A stretch of 64,000 bases of DNA. Origin: Candidatus Melainabacteria bacterium. GTDB lineage: Bacteria; Cyanobacteriota; Vampirovibrionia; Obscuribacterales; Obscuribacteraceae. The position numbers were made by a program, and so were the translations under genes. How positions within the stretch are numbered: the first letter of the stretch is position 1; the number at the start of each line of letters is the position of its first letter. Shown here piece after piece: positions 17,543-26,328 of this stretch. The DNA lies in NCBI GenBank assembly GCA_003963305.1, contig RXJR01000003.1:49706-113705 (forward strand), written 5' to 3'. A model generated the notes under the pieces. That model was not told the origin of the DNA. It ran no database searches and was given only the letters and a program-made list of their open reading frames with translations.

Positions 17543-18565
17543 TCACGGCGTGGAATGACTGAATTCCTGTACCATATATAGCTTTCCGCTGGGCGCTCTG
17601 ACGATACCAACTCCAACACAGGCGTGGTTTGGATCCAGGATGTTGCTACGGTGATTCTGTTCATTTTTCGGTTCACTCATCATTGACGCTTCCGAGTCAT
17701 GAATTTGTCTGTGGCCCGAGTCGAAACCGCTCTGGTAGGCGATGTTTTCGAACACACCACCTCTTATGCCAGCGTTGATTGCACGTCCTTGAGGGTCAAT
17801 GCCGTCAGGGTTGACGTGCGCGAAGAAATTTCGCGCCGCCATGTCTTGAGCGTGAGCACGAGCCAGTGCCGTCAGCGCTGCATTCGCCGGAATAGATGGA
17901 CTGCCGTTTGATGTTCGGTCATGGTTGATTAGCTCAATCATGTACGACTCGTAAGCAGGCATAGACTCGGCTTGTTTTGAAGTTCCGCCGCCCGAGCCGC
18001 CTGAGTTATTGCCGGAGCTTGAGCCAAAAGACCCCGATGAAGCAACACTTGTAGCGGAGTGGACGCCCGAAAATTTTGGCAGGTTGAACTGCGCGTTGTA
18101 CAGTTGCAATCCGCTTTCTGTAGGATGCACGAATACGACTCGAGCCAGACCGCCGTCGCCGGATTCTAAAATACGATCGGCATCAGAGCCTGTTTGGACA
18201 ACCCGGCTGTTGACCGACAGGAGTACATCTCCTGGTTGCATACCCATACTGGCTGCCAGACCGCTGTTTACAGATCGAAGCAGCAGTCCGCGATTCGATC
18301 CGGCAGCAGAAGCTACGTACGCTGCTACACCCGAGGCACCAAGACACGTTGAGAACTCTTCGCGTTTTGACAATTCAAAGATCTGCTTTGGAGGTCCTTG
18401 ATGAACAGGCGCCGTTTTCTTGGCTGCCAGCAAAACACCGTTCACATCGATTGGGCTACGGTTCTGTGCAAAGCAGTCCGAAGAGGTGATCAGTACGGAG
18501 TCACCCACCAGCGCAACCAGTGCACCTATATATAGTATTCTCCTGCCGCAATTACTTCGCGTCAT
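17543..18565 (-). CDS. Exported PDZ plus CAP/SCP-domain protein
   Basis: 340 residues from the chosen ATG. An N-terminal signal segment (RRILYIGALVALVGDSVLI) is followed by a PDZ-like domain (GLLLRSVNSGLAASMGMQPG, then DVLLSVNSRVV), a Ser/Gly linker, and a C-terminal CAP domain of the YkwD type. The CAP part shows HAQDMAARNFFAHVNPDG, FENIAY and HRSNILDPNHACVGVG, which keep the His/Glu pocket residues. CAP proteins are extracytoplasmic, with roles in lipid or wall interactions. The start at 18565 gives a 14-bp overlap with the upstream small membrane gene and follows GAAGAAG; the frame is open to 18631. Last gene of an operon with the FAD oxidase. Confidence 0.82.
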   Translation of the reverse strand: MTRSNCGRRILYIGALVALVGDSVLITSSDCFAQNRSPIDVNGVLLAAKKTAPVHQGPPKQIFELSKREEFSTCLGASGVAAYVASAAGSNRGLLLRSVNSGLAASMGMQPGDVLLSVNSRVVQTGSDADRILESGDGGLARVVFVHPTESGLQLYNAQFNLPKFSGVHSATSVASSGSFGSSSGNNSGGSGGGTSKQAESMPAYESYMIELINHDRTSNGSPSIPANAALTALARAHAQDMAARNFFAHVNPDGIDPQGRAINAGIRGGVFENIAYQSGFDSGHRQIHDSEASMMSEPKNEQNHRSNILDPNHACVGVGIVRAPSGKLYMVQEFSHSTP

Positions 18566-18770
18566 TTTCACTATCTTCTTCGATCCATGCAACATCGATG
18601 GGTTCATCAATCGGGTGCTTTCTATTTCCAATTATTCGCACCAGAATCGGCGTTATCACCGCAGCGTAAGCAACTGATGCTGCGAGTAATCCAAGACTTA
18701 TCGTCAATCCTCGGATTACTCTGCGAGCTGTGTTGGGCCGACCGATGGCTTGATAGAGGATGGGCGACAT
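18552..18770 (-). CDS. Small single-helix membrane protein
   Basis: 72 residues. One membrane helix (TISLGLLAASVAYAAVITPILV) is flanked by a basic N-terminus and an acidic tail ending VAWIEEDSENDAK. It begins 2 bp after the FAD oxidase stop and overlaps the PDZ-CAP start, which argues for a real, co-translated gene. No family recognised; it could anchor or partner either neighbour. Confidence 0.6.
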   Translation of the reverse strand: MSPILYQAIGRPNTARRVIRGLTISLGLLAASVAYAAVITPILVRIIGNRKHPIDEPIDVAWIEEDSENDAK

Positions 18771-18772
18771 GT

Positions 18773-20326
18773 CTAGCTCCTTGCTGTTTTGCCGAGGGCA
18801 CGATTTGCTGCCAGTCGTGCCGCTGCAATTGCGCTCTCAGCGCATGGTATACCTTGAGTGCTGCTATGCGCAAGTGTGTAGCCACTGTTGGCAGTGCGAT
18901 TGAATTTTGAGATGCGGGCGTAAAATCCGGGCTTTGTCACCGCCAGGGCGTGTCCCCAGCGGCTCAGAACGACGGTTTCTATATCCTTTTCAATCGGTCC
19001 GATTAACTTCACCATCTGATTGACCAGCGACGCTGACAGAGCGCTGCGGTCGCCTTGTTGCAAGACGGAGCGTCCTTCAGATGATGGTGCGTAGGGTTGA
19101 TACATGGTTAAAACAGAGCCCATCGTGTCAGGATTGTACTTGTGTTGTTCCATGTAAGGTGTTTCGGCAACGACGACGTCTGCAAAGGAGAAAGGCGGCG
19201 CAACGAAATTGTCATAGGCACCATTGAATTTCTTCTTTCGCATCAAGATATTAGCGACCAGATAGGAGCCATATTTAAATCCGAGCAAATCAGCTTTCAC
19301 CGCATCCGGAATATTATGCAGGATACGTGCTGCCACCAGGGGTGGGGCGGTGATGATCACGTGTCTGCAAGCGACCTTGTGCAGTTTTTGATCCGCTCCT
19401 GAATAGATCACATAGGACTTGCCATTTGAGCCAATTTCAACTGACCAGACAAATCCTTGAACGCAACGTTCCCCTTTGATTTTGGATGCAATTGCCCGGG
19501 CAAGCGCTTGATTTCCTCCGGGGAATACATAGGTCGGTAAAACCAGATCTTCGAGCGAGGCAATTGCGGACAATGCGCTCACTACATCAACCCCTCCGCA
19601 GAGTGATGCCTTCAGGTATGAATCGATCAGAGAAACGAATGCAGGCGAACCGCTTTTAATGTAATCTCGGAAAGGGGTCGAATCCAGTTTCTCAAGATTC
19701 CCTCCGGCCAGGGGCACTGGAATTCCGTTATGCAGTTCGTTCCAGATCGGTTTGCATTCCGCAAGCAATCCTTTCAGCTCCGAGTAGAACTTGTTCTTTC
19801 CTTCCAGTCCAACTGCCCAGGTATTTTCCCAACGCCAGGAGTTTTTCAGAGGCTGCAACTTTGCAGGCGTTAGTTTCAAGTCGGAAATCAATTCACCCAT
19901 CAGCCCGTCGACGGTGCTTATGTACGCAGCTCCGTATGAATAGTCGACACCACGATAAGTGCTGCCACGAGATTGACCGCCAAGACTGTCGTACTGCTCG
20001 AGCAGCAAAAAATTATGATTTTGCAAATAATATGCGCTTGCCAGCCCGGACATGCCACCACCTACGATGACAAAATCTACTTCCTTCTCGGCGTTTTGTG
20101 GAAAATCTGGCAGCTCGTGATTTCTCAGCCTGTGCCCTATCGTGAAGTCGTCGCCCGTCCATGGTGCAATTTTGTAGCTGGGTTTGCCTGTCTGAAGCTC
20201 TTCTTTGGCCTTAGCCAGGTCCCATCGATTGCAGAGTCCGTAAGCCAGACTCAGGCCGCTGGCTGTTGTCAAATGGCGGGAGAGTGCTTGAAGAAATTGT
20301 CTTCGGGAAAATTTGAGGCTCGCCAT
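18773..20326 (-). CDS. FAD-dependent amine oxidase/desaturase-like, Tat-exported
   Basis: 517 residues from ATG 20326. The N-terminus has a twin-arginine-like signal (KFSRRQFLQALSRHLTTASG), pointing to export of a folded flavoprotein. The FAD dinucleotide motif is VDFVIVGGGMSGLASAYYL, followed by LLLEQYDSLGGQSRGS. The C-terminal GYTLAHSSTQGIPCAESAIAA segment fits the FAD-binding end of flavin amine oxidases and phytoene desaturases. The substrate is unknown. The frame extends upstream to 20587, but only the 20326 start places the Tat signal correctly. First gene of a three-gene operon. Confidence 0.8.
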   Translation of the reverse strand: MASLKFSRRQFLQALSRHLTTASGLSLAYGLCNRWDLAKAKEELQTGKPSYKIAPWTGDDFTIGHRLRNHELPDFPQNAEKEVDFVIVGGGMSGLASAYYLQNHNFLLLEQYDSLGGQSRGSTYRGVDYSYGAAYISTVDGLMGELISDLKLTPAKLQPLKNSWRWENTWAVGLEGKNKFYSELKGLLAECKPIWNELHNGIPVPLAGGNLEKLDSTPFRDYIKSGSPAFVSLIDSYLKASLCGGVDVVSALSAIASLEDLVLPTYVFPGGNQALARAIASKIKGERCVQGFVWSVEIGSNGKSYVIYSGADQKLHKVACRHVIITAPPLVAARILHNIPDAVKADLLGFKYGSYLVANILMRKKKFNGAYDNFVAPPFSFADVVVAETPYMEQHKYNPDTMGSVLTMYQPYAPSSEGRSVLQQGDRSALSASLVNQMVKLIGPIEKDIETVVLSRWGHALAVTKPGFYARISKFNRTANSGYTLAHSSTQGIPCAESAIAAARLAANRALGKTARS

Positions 20327-20439
20327 TGGCTCCAGTTTTCTAGGTTCGAGATGAGATTGAACGCGCTTTGCATCTTCTTTTCCATTATATCCTCGTCGAA
20401 TATGAGCCGCATAAAACCATCTTTGCGCCTGCATGGCCG

Positions 20440-20445
20440 TAGAAT
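20440..20445 (+). promoter_or_regulatory. Possible -10 box for acyl-CoA carboxylase gene
   Basis: TAGAAT lies 44 bp upstream of the ATG in the divergent spacer 20327-20489. No good -35 box was found, so support is weak. Confidence 0.3.
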
Positions 20446-20489
20446 ATGCAGCTATATCCGGTTTATGTCTACAACAGGTAGGAAAAGGG

Positions 20490-22055
20490 ATGGAAGTAAC
20501 ATTGAAGGAAACTGAAAAGAAGTTCTCAGACAAAACTACCCACTTGGAAGAGCGCATCGCGCAAATTCGTAAGGGTGGTGCTCCCAAGTATCATCAGAAG
20601 CTGAAAGAAGACAAAAAGCTCTTCGTGCGGGAGCGGCTTCGTTTGCTTCTTGATCCCGGTTTTGAAATAGAAGATGCCGTCTTTGCCAACTGCAACGAGC
20701 CGGATCTTCCTGCCGATGGCGTTGTCACAGGCATCGGGCAAATAGAAGGTAAAACAGTATGCTTCATGGGCAATGACTCGACTGTCAAAGCTGGCTCGTG
20801 GGGATGGCGGACCGTCGAGAAGATCATTCGTATTCAGGAAACTGCGCAGAAACTGCGGGTGCCGATGATTTATCTCGTTGACTCCGCCGGTGCCAGAATC
20901 ACTGACCAGATTGAGATGTTCCCGGGGCGTCGGGGCGCAGGCAAAATCTTCTACAACCAGGTGCAGATGTCAGGCTTCGTACCTCAAATCTGTCTTCTGT
21001 TTGGACCGTCTGCTGCAGGCGGAGCTTACATTCCGGCATTTTGCGACATCGTCATCATGAACGATGGCAATGCCTCGATGTATCTCGGTTCACCGCGCAT
21101 GGCCGAGATGGTGATCGGCGAGAAAGTCACGCTTGAAGAAATGGGCGGTGCCAAAATGCATTGCTCGGTCAGTGGTTGTGGCGATGTCCTCGCTAAATCG
21201 GAAGAAGAGGCGATTCAGATGTGCAAAGACTACTTGCGCTTCATGCCATCGAACTGCGAACAGCCCGCACCACTATTGCCACCAGTCGACGCCGGCGGCA
21301 TTGAGAAATCTATCGAACAGATCATTCCTGAAAAGGAGAACGTGCCGTTCGACATGTATCAAGTGATCGACAAGCTGGTCGATGCCGGTACGTTTTTCGA
21401 GATGAAGAAGTTGTTTGCAGGTGAATTGATCACCGGTTTTGCGCGGCTCGGTGGTCGCCCGGTCGGCATCCTTGCTAATCAACCTCGTGTGAAGGGCGGA
21501 GTACTTTTTGTTGACTCGGCTGACAAAGGCGCTCGCTTTATGATGCTTTGTGATGCTTTCAATATTCCGCTGTTATTCCTTGCCGATGTTCCAGGCTTCA
21601 TGATTGGCACCAAAGTCGAGCGCGACGGTATCATTCGAGCTGGCGCCAAGATGATTTCAGCGATGTCGTCTGCCGATGTGCCTAAGATTTCGGTGGTAGT
21701 GCGAAAAGCGTATGGAGCCGGTTTGTATGCTATGTGTGGACCAGCATTCGAACCGGATGCTTGTCTGGCTCTGCCCACCGCTTGGATTGCGGTCATGGGA
21801 CCAGAGGCTGCTGTGAATGCGGTCTACTACAACAAGATTATGGAATTGCCTGAATCTGAGCGCAATGCCTACATCGAAGAGAAACGCAATGAGTACAGAG
21901 AAGATGTAAACATCTACAAGCTGGCTGCTGAAATGGTTGTTGATGGCATGGTTGCTCCACACAACTTGCGCGGTGAATTGATCAATCGATTTAATGCATA
22001 CGCCAGCAAACAAGTTACTGGATTCAAGAAAAAGCACGGCGTATTGCCTGTTTAG
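20490..22055 (+). CDS. Acyl-CoA carboxylase beta chain (propionyl-CoA carboxylase-like)
   Basis: 521 residues, the usual size of PccB/AccD5-type carboxyltransferases. Features include GKTVCFMGNDSTVKAGSWG, the acyl-CoA oxyanion region LLFGPSAAGGAYIPAF, and the carboxybiotin region DVPGFMIGTKVERDG with AYGAGLYAMCGPAF. It transfers the carboxyl group from biotin to an acyl-CoA (propionyl-, methylcrotonyl- or similar). The biotin carboxylase/BCCP partner is not in this window. The start at ATG 20490 follows AGGTAGGAAAAGG; an upstream in-frame ATG at 20433 would overlap the promoter. Divergent from the FAD oxidase operon. Confidence 0.9.
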   Translation: MEVTLKETEKKFSDKTTHLEERIAQIRKGGAPKYHQKLKEDKKLFVRERLRLLLDPGFEIEDAVFANCNEPDLPADGVVTGIGQIEGKTVCFMGNDSTVKAGSWGWRTVEKIIRIQETAQKLRVPMIYLVDSAGARITDQIEMFPGRRGAGKIFYNQVQMSGFVPQICLLFGPSAAGGAYIPAFCDIVIMNDGNASMYLGSPRMAEMVIGEKVTLEEMGGAKMHCSVSGCGDVLAKSEEEAIQMCKDYLRFMPSNCEQPAPLLPPVDAGGIEKSIEQIIPEKENVPFDMYQVIDKLVDAGTFFEMKKLFAGELITGFARLGGRPVGILANQPRVKGGVLFVDSADKGARFMMLCDAFNIPLLFLADVPGFMIGTKVERDGIIRAGAKMISAMSSADVPKISVVVRKAYGAGLYAMCGPAFEPDACLALPTAWIAVMGPEAAVNAVYYNKIMELPESERNAYIEEKRNEYREDVNIYKLAAEMVVDGMVAPHNLRGELINRFNAYASKQVTGFKKKHGVLPV

Positions 22056-22093
22056 CGCGATACTCAACGAATGTTTTCTGGAGGATAAAAGAA

Positions 22094-22801
22094 GTGGATA
22101 CTGTTTCCGAGAAATTAGTCGTCACCGCTGGTGATGGCGGTAAGTTCAATTGCCTGGTCGAAAAACCGGGGCAAAAAGCCACAGCAGCAGTGATCATAAT
22201 TCAAGAGATTTTTGGTGTCACCAAATGGCTGAAAAGTGCCGCTGAGTGGTACGCCTCCAATGGTTATCTAGCCATTGTGCCCGACCTCTTCTGGCGTCTC
22301 GAACCCGGTTTGAATTTGAACGATAGAGATGAAGCCGACTTGAAAAAGGCATTCAAATACTATGGTGAATTCGATAAGGATAAGGGCATCGAAGATTTGA
22401 AGCATGTGCTGAAAGAAGTACGTGCCATGAAGGTCGGCGACGGCAAAGTCGGAATTAGCGGGTACTGCCTGGGCGGTTTAATGACCTATCTGATGGCAGC
22501 TCGCAGTGATGTTGACGCGTCTGTTGCTTATTATGGGGGCGGCATCGATGAGTTTCTCGGCGAAGCGCACAACATCAAAAAGCCAATTATGATGCACTTT
22601 GCTGAAGACGACGGATACATCACTAAGGACAAGCAAGACAAAATCAAGAACGCTTTTGCTTCGAATTCATCGGCGTCCATCTACACCTATCCGAACACCG
22701 ATCATGCATTCTGCAGAGTTGGTGGACAGAACTACAATATGCAAGTTGCTGAGCTTGCTAATGGAAGGACGCTTGAATTTTTCAAGAAGAATCTGGCATA
22801 G
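22094..22801 (+). CDS. Dienelactone hydrolase family protein
   Basis: 235 residues, alpha/beta hydrolase of the DLH family. The nucleophile Cys is in GISGYCLGGLMTY; the family Glu is in IIIQEIFGVT; Asp and His are in HFAEDDGYI and PNTDHAFCR. Members open lactones or cleave esters in the cytoplasm. The GTG start at 22094 has a GGAGGATAAAAGAA site. It lies 38 bp after the carboxylase and before a strong terminator, so both probably form one transcript. Confidence 0.9.
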   Translation: MDTVSEKLVVTAGDGGKFNCLVEKPGQKATAAVIIIQEIFGVTKWLKSAAEWYASNGYLAIVPDLFWRLEPGLNLNDRDEADLKKAFKYYGEFDKDKGIEDLKHVLKEVRAMKVGDGKVGISGYCLGGLMTYLMAARSDVDASVAYYGGGIDEFLGEAHNIKKPIMMHFAEDDGYITKDKQDKIKNAFASNSSASIYTYPNTDHAFCRVGGQNYNMQVAELANGRTLEFFKKNLA

Positions 22802-22823
22802 TTCGAACTCAGCTATAGAATTG

Positions 22824-22854
22824 CGGACCTGGCATTGAGCCGGGTCCGTTTTTT
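22824..22854 (+). terminator. Rho-independent terminator after dienelactone hydrolase
   Basis: CGGACCTGGC and GCCGGGTCCG pair around ATTGA and are followed by a TTTTTT run. It closes the carboxylase-hydrolase transcript. Confidence 0.88.
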
Positions 22855-23031
22855 CATATCGACGGTAATTCGCGCAACCATCTGGACATGAAGCTGGTTG
22901 CTGCATTGCCAGCTCTGCGAGCTTATTTTTGAATCAAAGTCGGCACCTTTTAAGGCGTGGTCTCGTCAGTGCCCAAAGAAACAAGCGGCAGGTGAACGCT
23001 CAGGTGCTCCTGCCATCATGGAGGTAAGAAC

Positions 23032-23313
23032 ATGTGGTCTGACGAACAAGTACAAGATGCTGTTGCGGTTCTGTGGAACGCTTCGGAACTTGGTCCAATT
23101 CAAAAAGTCAAAGCTACCGACGAGAAGGATGAGAAACGCGAAGACTACATCGTTGCCGGTGAAGTAACCTACACAGATCCGATCTATCTGAAGGCTTTTG
23201 AAAGTTTGCTGAGTGAAGGAAAACTAGCCGAGCAAGAATCTCAGTCTGAACAAGCCGACCGTAAATCGTATGGACGGTGCGAAAAATCTTGCAGCGAAAC
23301 AAAGAAGCACTAG
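23032..23313 (+). CDS. Hypothetical protein, 93 aa
   Basis: ATG preceded by CATGGAGGTAAGAAC, a strong ribosome binding site. It is acidic and soluble, with a conserved-looking core VAVLWNASELGPIQKVKAT and VAGEVTYTDPIYLKAFESL, then a charged low-complexity tail. No family recognised. Its stop lies one base from the convergent msbA stop. The 230-bp leader contains a GGCAGG/CCTGCC hairpin near 22990-23017. Confidence 0.55.
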   Translation: MWSDEQVQDAVAVLWNASELGPIQKVKATDEKDEKREDYIVAGEVTYTDPIYLKAFESLLSEGKLAEQESQSEQADRKSYGRCEKSCSETKKH

Positions 23314-23314
23314 A

Positions 23315-25117
23315 TTATTCAGCCGCCAGGGCCGGCCTCTCAAACTGTGCTTTGAGCAATCTTGCGTAGTGCTTGTCTGCATCGAGCAGCGATTGATGCG
23401 TTCCTGTCTCGACAATCTGACCGTCTTCCAGCACGACTATCTGGTCTGCATGGCGGACGGTCGAAAGTCGGTGAGCGATGACAATGACTGTTCTGCCTTC
23501 CATCAAGTGGTTGAGGGCTTTCTGTACCATTGCCTCGGATTCGTTATCCAGAGAGCTGGTTGCCTCGTCGAGAATCAGGATAGGCGCGTTCTTTAAGAAA
23601 GCTCTGGCAATGGCCAGACGCTGTTGTTGACCGCCGGAGAGTCTTACACCACGCTCACCGATCATCGTTTTGTATCCGTCTTTCAGCTCCAAAATAAAGT
23701 CGTGGCAGTACGCGGCTTTCGAAGCACTCTCGAGTTCTTCTTGAGTGGCGTCCAGTTTACCCAGACGAATATTCTCTTCGACGGTGGTGTTGAAGAGGAA
23801 ATTGTCTTGCGTTACCAGAGCGATTTTCGATCGCAGCGAACGCAAAGAGATTTCCCTTATAGGAATTCCATCGATTGAAAGTTGACCTGAGGTTACGTCG
23901 AAGAAACGCGGCACCAGGTTTGCCATCGTGGATTTTCCTGAACCTGAAAGACCGACCAGTGCCACCATCATTCCGGGCGGGATCTCGAGATTGACGTTTT
24001 TGAGCACCATGTTTGAGTGTCCAGGATACTGGAAATATACATCTTCAAATTTGATGCGATGCATGCCGTCTTTGAGTTCGATCGCTTGTGGGGCATCGGT
24101 GAGATTAGATTCTGTGTCCAGTACTTCGAATACTCGCTGAGCAGCGGCGAGAGCTGGTTGGAGAATGCCGTTGATGCGACCGATGTTCTTTATCGGTGAA
24201 TAGAGGAGCAGTAATGCGATTACAAATGAAGTGAGGGCTCCCAGTTCCATGTGCTTGTGCATGATCTGGTAACCGGCTACCCACATCACACTTGCTATTC
24301 CAAGTGCTCCGATCATCGCCAGAATCGGCGAAAGAACTGCCTCAGAGCGCACAGCTTTCATGGTGTTGCTCTGGAAACTTTGATTGGTGGCGAGAAATCT
24401 CGCAGTTTGAAAGTCTTCTAAATTGTAGGATTGTACAATCTTGGCGCCCTGAATCGACTCAGACAAAACGGAGACCAGGTCTCCAATTGCTTCTTGCCCG
24501 CCTCGCGAACTCTTGCGGATCTTCTTGCCGAAGATTGAGACCGGCACAACAATCAGAGAAAGAATTCCAAGTGCGATAATGCTGAGCATCCAACTTTGCA
24601 AGATCAGCACCGTGGCCAGCGAGATGACTGTGATCGTTCTGCTGATCATTGACTGAAAAGTTTGCGAGATTGCATTTTCAATCAAACCAATATCGTTGGT
24701 CATGCGACCGATCATTATCCCGGATGACTGGCTCTGGAAAAAGAGCAACGGCTGTTTTTCCAGGTGGCAGAACATTTCATTGCGCAGATCACGAATTGCC
24801 GACGAGCCGACCAGACGGATTGTGTATGCTTCGATGAATCTGAAAATTCCCTGACACGCCACCACCCCGAGTACCACGAGCGGCACGTAGTAGATTAGAT
24901 GTCGGTCTGAACCCATGAAAACGCGTTGAATGCCTTCACCGGCCAGCCAGGCGATGATGCCGTCCATGCTGCCGGAGGGAATAGCCGCTACCATTCCGAT
25001 GAAGAAAGGCAGGCTGTACGGTTTGATATATTGCAGCAGGCGCCAGTAAATCTGAGCCTGTTTGGGCTCATCTAGCTGTTGTTTCTTGTCTTCGTTCTGC
25101 TGAATTAAGTTTTTCAA
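23315..25117 (-). CDS. msbA: Lipid A / lipid flippase, ABC half-transporter (MsbA-like)
   Basis: 600 residues: six membrane helices (about 30-330), then an ATPase with Walker A GLSGSGKST, a Q-loop near LVTQDNFLFN, signature VRLSGGQQQRLAIARA, Walker B ILILDEATSSLD and the H-loop IAHRLSTV. Such homodimers flip lipid A-core from the inner to the outer leaflet of the inner membrane. Placement 20 bp after lpxB in the same operon supports the MsbA role over a drug pump. Last gene of secG-ubiE-lpxB-msbA. Confidence 0.86.
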   Translation of the reverse strand: MKNLIQQNEDKKQQLDEPKQAQIYWRLLQYIKPYSLPFFIGMVAAIPSGSMDGIIAWLAGEGIQRVFMGSDRHLIYYVPLVVLGVVACQGIFRFIEAYTIRLVGSSAIRDLRNEMFCHLEKQPLLFFQSQSSGIMIGRMTNDIGLIENAISQTFQSMISRTITVISLATVLILQSWMLSIIALGILSLIVVPVSIFGKKIRKSSRGGQEAIGDLVSVLSESIQGAKIVQSYNLEDFQTARFLATNQSFQSNTMKAVRSEAVLSPILAMIGALGIASVMWVAGYQIMHKHMELGALTSFVIALLLLYSPIKNIGRINGILQPALAAAQRVFEVLDTESNLTDAPQAIELKDGMHRIKFEDVYFQYPGHSNMVLKNVNLEIPPGMMVALVGLSGSGKSTMANLVPRFFDVTSGQLSIDGIPIREISLRSLRSKIALVTQDNFLFNTTVEENIRLGKLDATQEELESASKAAYCHDFILELKDGYKTMIGERGVRLSGGQQQRLAIARAFLKNAPILILDEATSSLDNESEAMVQKALNHLMEGRTVIVIAHRLSTVRHADQIVVLEDGQIVETGTHQSLLDADKHYARLLKAQFERPALAAE

Positions 25118-25137
25118 AAGTTCCGTTCCCTGGCGAA

Positions 25138-26328
25138 CTAGATGACCGCGAGAATTTCTTCCACCAGACTGGCGGCGTAATCGCCCTGACCGAGCTGGTC
25201 ACGCAACTGGAGCAGCTTTCGCGAAATTTCTGCTCTTAATGCCGGTACGTTCATCATGTCACCAGTGTATTTTACGAGTTGCTCTGCTCGACAATCTAGT
25301 TGAAGTAGTTCAGGCACGACACGTTCGCCCGCCAAAATGTTGGGCATACCGATGAAGTTGATCGTCTTAAGCAGCGAGTACAGCGCATATTCCCACCAGT
25401 CACCACGGTAGAAAATGAGCATTGGTTTGCCAAAAAGTGTAACTTCTAACGTTGTCGTTCCTGATTTAGCCCAAACCAAGTCTGAAGCGGATATCAGATT
25501 CAGGTTGTCTTCGTGAGCCACCAGGAATAGATTTTTCTCGAGTAAGTGGTCCATGCCGAATGCACTTATCTCAGCTATTGTTTTTGTGCGCAGTTTCTCG
25601 TTCGCCGCTGAATAGGCGAATTGGAATTCAGAATTCTCTTGTAAAAGCTCCTTGATTGCCTTGAGACTTATCGGCGCAAAAAAGCCGACTTCACGTTTCC
25701 TGCTGCCCGCGAAAACCCCGATGAGCGGTTTCTTCGGGTCAATCTTGTAACGGGCACAAAAGTCTTCCCTGGTCGGCATATCTTCGCGTGCCGGCATATT
25801 CTTCAAGAGCGGGTGCCCGACGAAGCGCACTGGAACTGAATTTTTCTTGTAGATTGCTACTTCAAACGGAAAAATGACCAGCATTTTTGTTACCGTTCGA
25901 GCAATTGTCTTGATTCTCCAGGGTCTGGAACCCCAGACCTGGGGCGAGGTGAAGTAGAGTATGGGCATTTTCAAATTGGCTTTGCGGATCGCCGTCGCTA
26001 ATTTGAGATTGAATGTCCCGAAGTCGACAAGCAAGATAGCATCTGGTTTTCGTTCGATTATGCTTTGAACGATCTGCTTTTCCAGATCGATGAAGAATTT
26101 GGCTCTTTTTACAATCTCTACAACGCCAATTGTCGTGAATTCTTCGCAATTGTGCAGGATTTCGACCCCTTGAGCAGCCATCTGGGATCCGCCGCAGCCC
26201 CAGAGCTGCAATTCTGGAGACATCTGTTTCAAGGTGGCGATCATGCGGGCTACATTTCGATCTGCAGAAGGGTCACCGACCATCAGGAAAAGCGATTTGC
26301 GCTTTTCTTCCGGTGTACGTGAATCCAT
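25138..26328 (-). CDS. lpxB: Lipid-A-disaccharide synthase
   Basis: 396 residues, GT19 family size. It joins UDP-diacylglucosamine and lipid X to make the lipid A disaccharide at the inner membrane. Family segments present: WGCGGSQMAAQGVEIL, the VLLVDFGTFNLKLA-type region, FTSPQVWGSRPWR, and the donor site AKSGTTTLEVTLFGKPM with NILAGERVVPELLQ. The N-terminal motif is VGDPSAD where GExSGD is usual, which is a change in a conserved loop. The ATG overlaps the ubiE stop by one base (TAATG), so translation is coupled. It shows that the cell makes lipid A and therefore has an outer membrane. Confidence 0.9.
   Translation of the reverse strand: MDSRTPEEKRKSLFLMVGDPSADRNVARMIATLKQMSPELQLWGCGGSQMAAQGVEILHNCEEFTTIGVVEIVKRAKFFIDLEKQIVQSIIERKPDAILLVDFGTFNLKLATAIRKANLKMPILYFTSPQVWGSRPWRIKTIARTVTKMLVIFPFEVAIYKKNSVPVRFVGHPLLKNMPAREDMPTREDFCARYKIDPKKPLIGVFAGSRKREVGFFAPISLKAIKELLQENSEFQFAYSAANEKLRTKTIAEISAFGMDHLLEKNLFLVAHEDNLNLISASDLVWAKSGTTTLEVTLFGKPMLIFYRGDWWEYALYSLLKTINFIGMPNILAGERVVPELLQLDCRAEQLVKYTGDMMNVPALRAEISRKLLQLRDQLGQGDYAASLVEEILAVI

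Noticed and set aside
22960..23020. Glycine riboswitch
   Set aside because: Only a CTCAGG word matches; the CCGAAGG-type conserved part and paired arms are not present.
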